Positions 1 to 8,503 of a stretch of 33,734 bases of DNA are shown here, in pieces. How positions within the stretch are numbered: position 1 is the first letter of the stretch; each line of letters begins with the position of its first letter. Location: contig JAOTYY010000014.1 in assembly GCA_029861595.1 (NCBI GenBank), positions 1 to 33,734 on the forward strand, in the 5' to 3' direction. Under the pieces are notes generated by a model, which worked only from the letters and a program-made list of their open reading frames with translations, was not told where the DNA came from and did no database searches. Position numbers and translations under genes: made by a program. Source of the DNA: Gammaproteobacteria bacterium. GTDB lineage: Bacteria; Pseudomonadota; Gammaproteobacteria; JAHELT01.

Positions 1-632
1 ACTCGCCCATTTACCCACAGTACGTTGGCGGCGTAAGCGTCATCCGCCGCCAGTACAATTCTGCGGTAGTTTGCGAAAGCCGGATGCCCGGCAAATTGAT
101 CTGTCATCAGCAGCGCGTCGTCTGCAACCTGGCTGACGCTGGATTTCAAATGCAGGCCGGCGGCGACTTCCACAGCCGTACAGCAATAGCCGTGGCGGCG
201 CAGTATTGGTGCAAGCTGCTCTGCCCCTGAGAGGTTGGTGCGTTGCGAAACCCCGATGTAAGCATTTGTGCCGATGAGCAGAACGTCCCCGCCATCCATC
301 GTGCCTGGCGCTTCTATGTATGCCAGTTCCCGGTATTGATTCAGTGCAGGTTGCAGGTGCTCCGTTTCACCGCGCCGCTTTGCGGCCCCCGGCCGTGTGA
401 CGATGGCGATGTCAGCGAGCACGACGGCCGCATCCTCGACGAAATACGCGTCCGGGAAACCAGGCAATGGCGGTAACGTCGTTACATGCAGGCCCAGTTT
501 GCGCAATAGGCTTTCGTAGCCTGCATGCTGTGCGAGCATCGTCTCGAGTAGCGGATCACCTAGCCGTGAGGTGGTAAGACCAGCGGCGAAGTCCGCGCCG
601 GGTGTGCGTGTGATCGCTCGCGTGCACAGCAT
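1..632 (-). CDS. ddaH: N(G),N(G)-dimethylarginine dimethylaminohydrolase (DDAH), C-terminus cut by window edge
   Basis: Missing from the ORF track because it runs off the left edge; I translated the minus strand from an ATG at 632 and it stays open for 210 codons. Visible motifs fit the DDAH branch of the guanidino-modifying (pentein) superfamily: PDAYFVEDAAVV near residue 60, APGTMDGGDVL near 108, GVSQRTN near 127 and GLHLKSSV near 159. In the family an acidic residue of the GGD motif (here D113) and the His of LHLKS (H161) form the active site with a C-terminal Cys, which lies outside the window. The enzyme hydrolyses methylated arginines to citrulline and a methylamine; here it presumably allows use of protein-derived dimethylarginine. 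It starts 7 nt after the stop of the upstream flavodoxin-like gene, so the two are probably cotranscribed. No strong Shine-Dalgarno is seen. Other penteins such as arginine deiminase are less likely given the short length and the LHLKS motif. Confidence 0.88.
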   Translation of the reverse strand, partial: MLCTRAITRTPGADFAAGLTTSRLGDPLLETMLAQHAGYESLLRKLGLHVTTLPPLPGFPDAYFVEDAAVVLADIAIVTRPGAAKRRGETEHLQPALNQYRELAYIEAPGTMDGGDVLLIGTNAYIGVSQRTNLSGAEQLAPILRRHGYCCTAVEVAAGLHLKSSVSQVADDALLMTDQFAGHPAFANYRRIVLAADDAYAANVLWVNGR

Positions 633-639
633 CGCGGTC

Positions 640-1116
640 TTAGAAGATCCCCGCGTCCAGGCCGGCCGCTACGGTCGTACCCAGTTCCTCGCAATCATCA
701 ATGAAGTGCTCGTCGTAGTCACCTTGCAATACCAGGGCCGCCTGTACCGCCCGCCAACGCAGCCCGGTGGTGATTTTTTCTATCGCGATGCGTGTACCCG
801 TGCCGTCCTTGCCGGCCCGTATGTAGGTTGCATAAGGCAGCCCTTCCGTGCGTTGCAGACAGGGGTAATAAATGCGATCAAAAAAATCCTTCAGAGCACC
901 ACTCATGTAGCCGAAATTCTCGGTGGTGCCCAGTATGATGGCGTGGGCCCGTAAAACGTCGTCGGGCTGAGCCTGCAAAGGGCGCACATGACGAACCTCG
1001 ACGTTGATTATGTCGGGATGGCTGGCACCGCGCAGCACCGCATCGCACAACGCTTGAGTATTAGGCGATGGCGTGTGCGCCACGACCAGCAGATTCCTGC
1101 GACTTGATTCGTGCAC
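640..1116 (-). CDS. Flavodoxin-fold NAD(P)H-dependent FMN reductase-like protein
   Basis: A 158-residue protein with flavodoxin-like architecture. The first beta strand NLLVVAHT is followed by the phosphate-binding stretch PSPNTQAL, and the motif GTTENFGYMSGALKDFFDR (about residues 63-81) is the flavin isoalloxazine-contacting loop typical of NADPH-dependent FMN reductases and flavodoxins. It should bind FMN and carry out or support cytoplasmic electron transfer; the natural substrate cannot be told. The start is GTG at 1116 with only a distant GGAG upstream, so the N-terminus could be a few residues off, but the beta strand begins at residue 8, leaving little room. It is followed 7 nt later by the DDAH gene and is divergent from putA across about 60 bp. 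Confidence 0.75.
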   Translation of the reverse strand: MHESSRRNLLVVAHTPSPNTQALCDAVLRGASHPDIINVEVRHVRPLQAQPDDVLRAHAIILGTTENFGYMSGALKDFFDRIYYPCLQRTEGLPYATYIRAGKDGTGTRIAIEKITTGLRWRAVQAALVLQGDYDEHFIDDCEELGTTVAAGLDAGIF

Positions 1117-1118
1117 CC

Positions 1119-1147
1119 TTGCCAGTGTCTCCGATTGTTTGTATACC
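1119..1147 (+). promoter_or_regulatory. Candidate sigma-70 promoter for putA
   Basis: TTGCCA (1119-1124) and TATACC (1142-1147) are separated by exactly 17 nt. This predicts a transcript start near 1154 and a leader of about 24 nt carrying the AAGGA ribosome site. The short divergent gap means the region also serves the leftward flavodoxin-like gene. Seen by eye only, not scored. Confidence 0.45.
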
Positions 1148-1177
1148 GGTGCTCGTCGATAGCACGAAGGATATGTG

Positions 1178-4100
1178 ATGCATTTTACCGAACCGCCAGG
1201 CTATGACGACCCGCTGCGCGATGCGGTTGCCGCGCAGTACCGTGCCGACGAGACAGCTACCGTGAATACCCTCCTGGAACATATCGCGTTGACGCCGCAA
1301 GCGCGGCACCGTATCGCCGTTCAGGCTCACAAGCTGGTCGAGGCTATTCGCGGAGAGCGCCGCGCTCATGGCGGTCTCGACGCATTTCTGCATGAATTCG
1401 ACTTGTCCAGCCGCGAGGGTGTGGTGTTGATGTGCCTCGCCGAAGCGTTGTTGCGAGTGCCGGATGCGGTGACGGCGGACCGCCTGATCAAGGACAAACT
1501 GGGCACGGCCGACTGGGAGGCTCATCTCGGGCACAGTGATTCGCTGTTCGTCAACGCCTCGACCTGGGCGCTGATGCTGACCGGACGCCTGGTGCAGCTG
1601 GATGACGAGGCGCAGCGCGACCTCGGCGGGTTCATGCGGCGCATGGTGGCTCGCAGTGGCGAGCCCGTGATTCGTGCGGCGATCGGGCAAGCAATGCGTA
1701 TTCTGGGTGGTCAATTCGTACTTGCCGAGGACATCGACGGTGCTTTGAATAAGGCACGGATACAAGAGCAAAAAGGTTATTGTTACTCATACGATATGCT
1801 CGGCGAAGCGGCACATACGATGGCCGATGCTCAACGATATCTCGGCGCCTATATGCATGCCATCGAGACCATTGGCCAGACTGCGCATGCCGACCAGGTA
1901 ATGCACAACCCGGAAATCTCTGTGAAACTTTCCGCGCTGCATCCGCGCTACGAATTTGCGAGCATGCAGCGGGTGATGGATGAACTGTTGCCCTGCGTCA
2001 AGCGCCTGGCGCTGGCAGCGAAACGTTGCAATATCGGTTTGACTATTGATGCCGAGGAAGCGGATCGGCTGGATCCTTCGCTGTCGATCCTGGAAGCGTT
2101 GGCCGGCGATACTGAGCTTGCCGATTGGCATGGCTTGGGATTGGCGGTACAGGCTTATCAAAAACGCGCACTTTATGTGGTCGACTGGCTGGCCGGAGTT
2201 GCCCGGCGAACGCGACGCCGATTCATGGTGCGGCTGGTGAAAGGCGCCTACTGGGATGCCGAAATAAAGCGTACTCAGGAACTGGGACTGGCGGACTACC
2301 CGGTTTTCACACGTAAGGCCAACACCGACGTTTCCTACCTCGCATGTGCGCAGAAACTGCTGGCCGATCCGACGGCTTTCTATACCCAATTCGCCACACA
2401 CAATGCGCATACGGCGGCGGCCGTGTCGGTCATGGCCGGCGAAACGCCGTTCGAGTTTCAGTGTCTGCACGGCATGGGCGAGGCGCTGTATGCAAAAATC
2501 GTCGAGGATTCGGAAAAGCCCGTGGCGTGCCGGATCTATGCACCAGTAGGCGAATACAAGGATTTGCTCGCATACCTGGTTCGCCGCTTGTTGGAGAACG
2601 GTGCCAATACCTCGTTTGTCAATCGGCTGGTGGACGAGAAACTTCCCATCGAGGAAATCGTGGCGGATCCGGTGACCAAGGTGCGGCGTGAGACGCGCAC
2701 CCGGCATCCGTCGATACCGTTGCCCGCGGATCTGTACGGTCCTGAGCGGCGCAACTCCAGCGGCATCGATATCAGTGATGCGCACCGTCTGCGGCACCTT
2801 GCGCGCGAGATAAAAAGTATCGGTGCGACATGGCAGGCGCGACCGTTGTTGGAGCACGGCACCGGGCGTGGCGGCAGCGCACGCGACGTGACCAGCCCCG
2901 GCGATCGAACTCGGACCATCGGGCGGGTTATCGAGGCTGGCGAGAGCGACGTTGAGGCGGCTCTGGCAAGCGCGAACGAATTCGCGCCAAGCTGGGATGC
3001 GACAGCCGCCGGGCAACGTGCCGCTGCCTTGAGGATGGGCGCGGATCTGTACGAAGAGCACAGCGCCGAGTTGCTCGCGATCTGTCAAAGTGAAGGCGGC
3101 AAGACATTGAACGACGCCGTTGCCGAAGTGCGCGAGGCGGTGGATTTCCTGCGCTATTATGCCTTGCAGGCCGAGCGCGATTTTGGCGGGCCACAGGTTT
3201 TACCGGGACCGACTGGCGAACGTAACGAAATATCCCTGCATGGCCGTGGTCCGTTTGTGTGCATCAGTCCCTGGAATTTTCCGCTGGCGATTTTCACGGG
3301 CCAGTTATCGGCGGCGCTGGCGGCCGGCAACGTGGTGCTGGCGAAGCCGGCCGAACAGACGCCTTTGCTTGCTGCTTTTGCGGTGGATCTGCTGCACAAA
3401 GCCGGCGTGCCACGCGCGGCGTTGCAGTTGTTGCCTGGGCGCGGCGAGACAGTTGGTGCCGCGCTGGTGCGGGACGTTCGCGTAAGAGGCGTGGCGTTCA
3501 CCGGATCGACTGAAACGGCGCGCATTATTGCGATGGGATTGGCGAAACGCGGCGGGCCTATCGTGCCGCTGATTGCCGAGACCGGCGGACAGAATGCCAT
3601 GTTGGTGGATTCCACGGCGTTGCCGGAACAGGTCGTTCGAGACGTGATAGTTTCCGCGTTTCAAAGTGCCGGGCAACGCTGTTCGGCGCTGCGTGTATTG
3701 TATCTGCAGGACGACACTGCCGATATTGTGATCGAGATGCTTGCCGGTGCCATGCAGGAGCTGGTTACCGGTGATCCGGAGGATCTCGCTACCGACGTGG
3801 GACCGATAATCGACGAGGAAGCCTGCGCGACGCTCGAGCAACACGTTGCACGTATGCGCAGTGCGGCGCATCGTGTGATAAACGCACCGCCTTCCACGGG
3901 TGCTGCCGGCGGGTACTATTTTCCACCTGTCGCGTTGCAGATCGACAGCATCAGTCAACTGCCACGTGAGGTGTTCGGTCCGGTACTGCACATCATCCGC
4001 TATCCGGCCAGCGATTTCGATGCCGTGCTCGATGACATCAATGCCACGGGGTATGGGTTGACGCTGGGTGTGCACAGTCGCATCGACACCACGGTCGAGC

Positions 4101-4324
4101 GTGTGCGTGCCCGGGCGCGGGTGGGTAACCTGTATGCCAACCGCAGTATGATCGGCGCCGTGGTAGGCGTGCAGCCGTTCGGCGGGGAAGGGCTGTCCGG
4201 TACCGGTCCGAAAGCAGGCGGTCCGCGCTACTTGCATCGTTTCGCGACCGAGCGCGCGATATCGACCGACACGACGGCTGCCGGGGGCAATGCGTCGTTG
4301 ATGTCTTTGCAGGACGACGTATGA
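1178..4324 (+). CDS. putA: Bifunctional proline dehydrogenase / L-glutamate gamma-semialdehyde dehydrogenase PutA
   Basis: Oxidises proline to glutamate in two steps: an FAD-dependent proline dehydrogenase makes pyrroline-5-carboxylate and passes electrons to the quinone pool, then an NAD-dependent aldehyde dehydrogenase completes the reaction. The N-terminal half carries PRODH barrel motifs (FMVRLVKGAYWD; a late RRLLENGANTSF). The C-terminal half has the ALDH motifs CISPWNFPLAIFTGQ, ETGGQN (general base about E801) and SAGQRCSALR (nucleophile about C835), and ends in a PFGGEGLSGTGPKAGGP block. At 1048 residues it is the short PutA form: it begins directly with the arm/alpha domain and has no N-terminal ribbon-helix-helix DNA-binding domain, so it should not act as its own repressor as E. 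coli PutA does. The track starts at GTG 1175; I prefer ATG 1178 because AAGGA (1167-1171) then has 6-nt spacing. Confidence 0.97.
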   Translation: MHFTEPPGYDDPLRDAVAAQYRADETATVNTLLEHIALTPQARHRIAVQAHKLVEAIRGERRAHGGLDAFLHEFDLSSREGVVLMCLAEALLRVPDAVTADRLIKDKLGTADWEAHLGHSDSLFVNASTWALMLTGRLVQLDDEAQRDLGGFMRRMVARSGEPVIRAAIGQAMRILGGQFVLAEDIDGALNKARIQEQKGYCYSYDMLGEAAHTMADAQRYLGAYMHAIETIGQTAHADQVMHNPEISVKLSALHPRYEFASMQRVMDELLPCVKRLALAAKRCNIGLTIDAEEADRLDPSLSILEALAGDTELADWHGLGLAVQAYQKRALYVVDWLAGVARRTRRRFMVRLVKGAYWDAEIKRTQELGLADYPVFTRKANTDVSYLACAQKLLADPTAFYTQFATHNAHTAAAVSVMAGETPFEFQCLHGMGEALYAKIVEDSEKPVACRIYAPVGEYKDLLAYLVRRLLENGANTSFVNRLVDEKLPIEEIVADPVTKVRRETRTRHPSIPLPADLYGPERRNSSGIDISDAHRLRHLAREIKSIGATWQARPLLEHGTGRGGSARDVTSPGDRTRTIGRVIEAGESDVEAALASANEFAPSWDATAAGQRAAALRMGADLYEEHSAELLAICQSEGGKTLNDAVAEVREAVDFLRYYALQAERDFGGPQVLPGPTGERNEISLHGRGPFVCISPWNFPLAIFTGQLSAALAAGNVVLAKPAEQTPLLAAFAVDLLHKAGVPRAALQLLPGRGETVGAALVRDVRVRGVAFTGSTETARIIAMGLAKRGGPIVPLIAETGGQNAMLVDSTALPEQVVRDVIVSAFQSAGQRCSALRVLYLQDDTADIVIEMLAGAMQELVTGDPEDLATDVGPIIDEEACATLEQHVARMRSAAHRVINAPPSTGAAGGYYFPPVALQIDSISQLPREVFGPVLHIIRYPASDFDAVLDDINATGYGLTLGVHSRIDTTVERVRARARVGNLYANRSMIGAVVGVQPFGGEGLSGTGPKAGGPRYLHRFATERAISTDTTAAGGNASLMSLQDDV

Positions 4325-4454
4325 ACCCTCACCCCCGGCCCCTCTCCCAGGGGGAGAGGGGAGAAAGAGCCCAGCGGTCTCTGTCCCCAAGGGGGAACTT
4401 TGGATGTTGGACTATTCCCTCTCCCCTCTGGGGAGAGCGCCAGGAAGAGGGGCT
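4325..4454. repeat. Dispersed GC-rich hairpin repeat, copy 1 (two inverted hairpins)
   Basis: Fills the gap between convergent putA and the Rieske/glutamate-synthase gene. The left part reads CCCTCACCCCCGGCCCCTCT followed by its own hairpin partner GGGAGAGGGG. The right part (about 4416-4453) has a second, diverged arm pair, CCCTCTCCCC...GGGGAGAG. The same family occurs at 17268-17391, 20890-20938 and 26825-26910. The hairpins could end transcription from both sides, but no clear T-tract follows. It resembles the REP/MITE-like intergenic elements common in gammaproteobacteria. Confidence 0.85.
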
Positions 4455-4467
4455 AATAAGGCAGGAC

Positions 4468-6087
4468 CTATAACGGTACAACGCCGCCGTAACTCACACC
4501 CGTGAGGTAAGCCATGTCACGGTCCCAGGTTGTGAGATCATCGGGGCACAGCGCGCTCAGTTCGTGGTGACCGCAAGCGCGTGCCATGACCTGCATCAGA
4601 TGTACGGCGGCGCCGAAAAACTTCGCCAGGCGTTGTGCCGAGATATCGATGTCCAGACGCGCGCGCAAATGTGGTTTCTGCGTGGCGATTCCTACCGGGC
4701 AGTTGTTGGTGTGGCACGCACGCATTGCCTGGCAACCAATCGCCTGAATGGCAGCATTGGATACCGCGATACCGTCGGCACCCAGCGCCAGAGCTTTAGC
4801 GAAGTCCGCGGGACTGCGCAGACCGCCGGTAATGATCAACGTCACTGCCGGCCGGCCGCTTTGCTGCAAATGTTTACGCGCTCGTGCCAGCGCCGGGATG
4901 GTCGGCACCGATATGTTGTCGCGAAACAGCAGCGGCGCGGCGCCGGTGCCGCCACCGCGGCCGTCCAGAATAATGTAGTCGACGCCGATTTCCAGCGCCG
5001 CATCGATGTCACGTTCGATGTGTTGCGCTGACAGTTTCACGCCGATCGGGATGCCGCCGGTCTCGTCGCGCACCTGTGCGGCGAACTCACGATAGTCGTC
5101 GAGAGTCTCCCAGTCGGGAAAACGTGGCGGCGATACCGCTGCGGTGCCTGCGGGCAACCCGCGCACCTCGGCGATTTTCCCCTGCACTTTGTGCCCGGGA
5201 AGGTGACCGCCGGTGCCGGTTTTGGCGCCCTGCCCGCATTTGAAATGAAACGCCTGGCATTTTGTCACCTTGTCCATGGAGTAGCCGAATCGTCCCGAGG
5301 CCAGTTCGTAAAAATAACAGCTGTTCGCGGCCTGTTCCTCCGGCAGCATGCCACCTTCTCCGGAGCAAATGCCGGTGCCGGCAAGTTCGGCACCTTTGGC
5401 CAGCGAGATCTTCGCTTCTTCTGACAGCGCACCGAAGCTCATGTCCGAAACCAACAGCGGAATCTCCAGGCGCAAAGGTTTCTGCGCATTGGGACCGATC
5501 ACCAGCTCGGTGGCGACCGGTGCGTCATCCAGCAACGGCAGGCGTTGCAATTGCCCCGTGACGAACTGAATGTCTTCCCAGCGTGGTAACTCACTGCGTG
5601 GTATGCCCATGGCGGTGACGCGGCCGTGATGGCCGACCTTATCCAGGCCGTAGCGAGCCAGCTCTTGCGTATAGCCGGTGTACGGCTCGATCGGTATGCC
5701 GTGCAGATCCACATAGTTTCCGAGATACGCGTCGCGATCGTAGGCTTGTGGATTGCTTCTTTCCCAGGCGGCGATTTCGTCCGCGTCCACCCAGACCGCT
5801 TCGTCTTCGACCCACGCGTTGAACTTGTGCAGTTGTTCGCTGCGGTTATATGAACTGATCCCGCTTTTGTAACCGTAGTCCCAGTTATGCACGCCGCAGA
5901 TCAGATTTTCGCCGCGCACGTAACCATCCGCCAGTAATGCGCCGCGATGCAGGCAACGCCCGTACAGCACCGACACGTCTGTCTCGTCCGCCCACTTGAT
6001 GATGACCAGATCGACGTTCTCGATCAGTGCGTGTGCGGGTCTGGCAGGTTCCAGTGATCCCCAATCGGCGACTTTTTCCTTACGCAC
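4468..6087 (-). CDS. Rieske [2Fe-2S] domain fused to FMN-binding glutamate-synthase-like domain
   Basis: Predicted 539-residue redox protein. The N-terminus has a Rieske-type cluster site, C45-x-H47 ... C64-x2-H67 (RCLHRG and CGVH). From about residue 140 onward it matches the FMN/Fe-S synthase domain of glutamate synthase large subunits: SDMSFGALSEEAK, GEGG, GQGAKTGTGGHLPG, GVKLSAQH, DGRGGGTGAAP, ITGGLRSPADFAKALALGAD. The C-x5-C-x4-C site at C452, C458 and C463 (CHTNNCPVGIATQ) would bind a [3Fe-4S] cluster. There is no glutaminase domain, so it is a stand-alone FMN oxidoreductase of the glutamate-synthase family with an extra electron-entry domain; substrate and donor are unknown. The track starts at 6234, but GAGGAGGT lies 7 nt before GTG 6087, and the 49 residues upstream are mostly a translated microsatellite, so I take 6087. 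It is last in the malic enzyme-pfp-adk gene run. Confidence 0.88.
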   Translation of the reverse strand: MRKEKVADWGSLEPARPAHALIENVDLVIIKWADETDVSVLYGRCLHRGALLADGYVRGENLICGVHNWDYGYKSGISSYNRSEQLHKFNAWVEDEAVWVDADEIAAWERSNPQAYDRDAYLGNYVDLHGIPIEPYTGYTQELARYGLDKVGHHGRVTAMGIPRSELPRWEDIQFVTGQLQRLPLLDDAPVATELVIGPNAQKPLRLEIPLLVSDMSFGALSEEAKISLAKGAELAGTGICSGEGGMLPEEQAANSCYFYELASGRFGYSMDKVTKCQAFHFKCGQGAKTGTGGHLPGHKVQGKIAEVRGLPAGTAAVSPPRFPDWETLDDYREFAAQVRDETGGIPIGVKLSAQHIERDIDAALEIGVDYIILDGRGGGTGAAPLLFRDNISVPTIPALARARKHLQQSGRPAVTLIITGGLRSPADFAKALALGADGIAVSNAAIQAIGCQAMRACHTNNCPVGIATQKPHLRARLDIDISAQRLAKFFGAAVHLMQVMARACGHHELSALCPDDLTTWDRDMAYLTGVSYGGVVPL

Positions 6088-6094
6088 GGAAATG

Positions 6095-6102
6095 ACCTCC
6101 TC
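6095..6102 (-). promoter_or_regulatory. Strong Shine-Dalgarno deciding the start of the Rieske/GltS gene
   Basis: On the minus strand GAGGAGGT is followed by 7 nt and then GTG-CGT-AAG. This near-perfect ribosome site makes GTG 6087 the start, 49 codons inside the longest ORF, and places the CATTGC microsatellite in the untranslated upstream region. Confidence 0.8.
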
Positions 6103-6124
6103 TGCGGTTGCTGTAGGTTTGCTG

Positions 6125-6168
6125 CATTGCCATTGCCATTGCCATTGCCATTGCCATTGCCATTGCCA
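6125..6168. repeat. Hexanucleotide microsatellite, seven tandem CATTGC units
   Basis: Seven perfect, uninterrupted copies of CATTGC (GCAATG on the minus strand) run from 6125 to 6166, followed by a partial CA. The tract lies between adk and the Rieske/glutamate-synthase gene, beginning 38 bp upstream of the chosen GTG start. If translated it would give repeating Trp-Gln, which is unlikely to be real protein. Copy-number change would alter leader length or promoter spacing in 6-bp steps without affecting any reading frame. Confidence 0.95.
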
Positions 6169-6242
6169 ACGCTGGCGTTGACCGTTTGCTCTTACTGAGA
6201 ATCGGACGCTCGGGGAGCGATGCGGTGTTTGCACATGATCGG

Positions 6243-6950
<708 letters not shown>

Positions 6951-6958
6951 TTACTGTT

Positions 6959-7159
6959 CTACACGACTTTGCTGAAATCTGTTCCGGGTTTCGGTCCGAC
7001 TACATTTTCCAGATCGAGCGCGCGTAGCAGCCGATCGACCGAGCTCTGGCCATGTTCTTTGTGCACTTCGTGCAGAATCAGCCGTGTCGCGTTACGGTTG
7101 TAGCCGCCGCCCATACTCGTCTGCTCGCAGATCAGCTCTCTCGCCCGCCGCAAGGTCAT
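6959..7159 (-). CDS. Small 66-aa protein of unknown function between pfp and adk
   Basis: I do not recognise a named family. The protein is soluble, charged and without Cys-pairs, signal or membrane segment; it starts MTLRRARELICEQ, has a glycine patch SMGGGYNRNA, and continues as a predicted amphipathic helix (RLILHEVHKEHGQ, VDRLLRALDLE). It begins 12 nt after the pfp stop with AGGT upstream, and ends 62 nt before adk, which argues for cotranscription with pfp. The composition looks like a genuine helical protein rather than a shadow, and no competing frame is better. A role as a small partner or regulator of Pfp is only inferred from position. Confidence 0.7.
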   Translation of the reverse strand: MTLRRARELICEQTSMGGGYNRNATRLILHEVHKEHGQSSVDRLLRALDLENVVGPKPGTDFSKVV

Positions 7160-7171
7160 GGGTTCTACCTG

Positions 7172-8431
7172 TTACAGCTCGAAGGGCCGCAGTTTCGGTT
7201 TCACCCCGATGTTTTTGAGTTGCACATATTGCGGCAGCCCGTCTTTGTACGGCGGGTAGTCCTCACCTTTGATCAGTGGCTCCAGATAGGTCCGACATCT
7301 CGCGGTGATCCCGAATCCCTCCTTGTCGATGAAATTGCGCGGCATCTTTTTCTCCACGTTCGCCACTCTCGCCAGGCGTGTCGCGCCAATGCTCCAGCGA
7401 TAGGGTTTGCTGGATTTGCGTACGATGGTTGGCATCACGGAATTCTTCCCCTGCAACGCGAATTGCACCGCAGCCTTGCCCACGGCATAGGCCTGCTCGA
7501 CGTCGGTTTTCGACGCGACGTGGCGGGCGGCACGCTGCAGATAATCCGCCACCGCCCAGTGGTATTTGTACCCGAGTTCGCGGTTGACCAGCGCCGCGAT
7601 CACGGGTGCGACCCCACCCAGTTGCGCATGGCCAAAAGCATCGCGTGTGCCTACGTCGGATAGAAACTGCCCATCGCGGTTGCGCAGGCCCTCGGACACC
7701 ACAATCGCGCAGTACCCATAGTCATTTACGCTTTTCTCTACTTTAGCGAGAAAACGCTTTTCGTTGAACACCACTTCCGGCAACAGGATGATGTGCGGGG
7801 GATCGCCAGGCTTCTCGGCCGCCAGCCCGCCGGCGGCGGCAATCCAGCCGGCGTGGCGGCCCATGACCTCCATGACGAAAACTTTTGTCGACGTTTTGGC
7901 CATCGAGGCGACGTCGAAGCCGGCCTCGCGGATGGAGACGGCGACGTATTTGGCGACCGAGCCGAAGCCCGGGCAGTTGTCCGTTACCGGCAAGTCGTTG
8001 TCCACGGTCTTGGGGATATGAATTGCCTGAATCGGATAGCCGGTACTGTTCGAAAGTTGCGAGACTTTCAGGCAAGTGTCTGCCGAATCGCCCCCGCCAT
8101 TGTAGAAAAAGAAGCCGATGTTGTGCGCTTTGAATACCTCGATCAGGCGTTCGTACTCATGCCGGCTCTCTTCGAGGCTTTTCAGCTTGTACCGGCACGA
8201 GCCGAAAGCGCCGGACGGAGTATGGCGTAGCGCGGCGATGGCTCGTGCTGATTCGCGGCTGGTGTCGATCAGGTCTTCGCTGAGTGCGCCGATGATGCCG
8301 TTGCGCCCGGCGAATACCTTACCGATGCGGTCCTTGTGCTGGCGCGCGGTTTCGATCACCCCGCAGGCGGTGGCGTTGATTACGGCGGTGACACCGCCTG
8401 ACTGAGCGTAGAACGCGTTAGTTTTGCTCAT
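7172..8431 (-). CDS. pfp: Pyrophosphate-dependent 6-phosphofructokinase
   Basis: A 419-residue phosphofructokinase of the PPi-using type, catalysing the reversible exchange fructose-6-P + PPi = fructose-1,6-bisP + Pi in the cytoplasm. Diagnostic motifs are FYNGGGDSADT near residue 113, where the acidic residue after the glycines is typical of PPi enzymes, and PKTVDNDLPVTD near 144, where Lys replaces the Gly of ATP-PFKs. MEVMGRHAGWIAAA near 190 is the sugar-phosphate binding segment. The enzyme lets glycolysis and gluconeogenesis share one step and saves ATP. Start ATG 8431 has GGAG about 7 nt upstream. It lies in a minus-strand run with malic enzyme upstream and the 66-aa gene and adk downstream. 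Confidence 0.95.
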   Translation of the reverse strand: MSKTNAFYAQSGGVTAVINATACGVIETARQHKDRIGKVFAGRNGIIGALSEDLIDTSRESARAIAALRHTPSGAFGSCRYKLKSLEESRHEYERLIEVFKAHNIGFFFYNGGGDSADTCLKVSQLSNSTGYPIQAIHIPKTVDNDLPVTDNCPGFGSVAKYVAVSIREAGFDVASMAKTSTKVFVMEVMGRHAGWIAAAGGLAAEKPGDPPHIILLPEVVFNEKRFLAKVEKSVNDYGYCAIVVSEGLRNRDGQFLSDVGTRDAFGHAQLGGVAPVIAALVNRELGYKYHWAVADYLQRAARHVASKTDVEQAYAVGKAAVQFALQGKNSVMPTIVRKSSKPYRWSIGATRLARVANVEKKMPRNFIDKEGFGITARCRTYLEPLIKGEDYPPYKDGLPQYVQLKNIGVKPKLRPFEL

Positions 8432-8503
8432 TTTTACTCCGCTGGAATAAAGTCTAATCGCTTGAGATTCAGAACCGGTGCGAACGGACGCCCCTTGTGT
8501 GCG

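Noticed and set aside
1787-3088. 433-aa minus-strand ORF inside putA, and similar long antisense ORFs (1061-1771, 3305-4390)
   Set aside because: Rich in Arg, Cys and His with no domain pattern, and opposite a full set of PutA motifs; shadows of GC-rich codon use.
6125-6168. CRISPR array
   Set aside because: Units are 6 bp and contiguous without spacers; it is a microsatellite.
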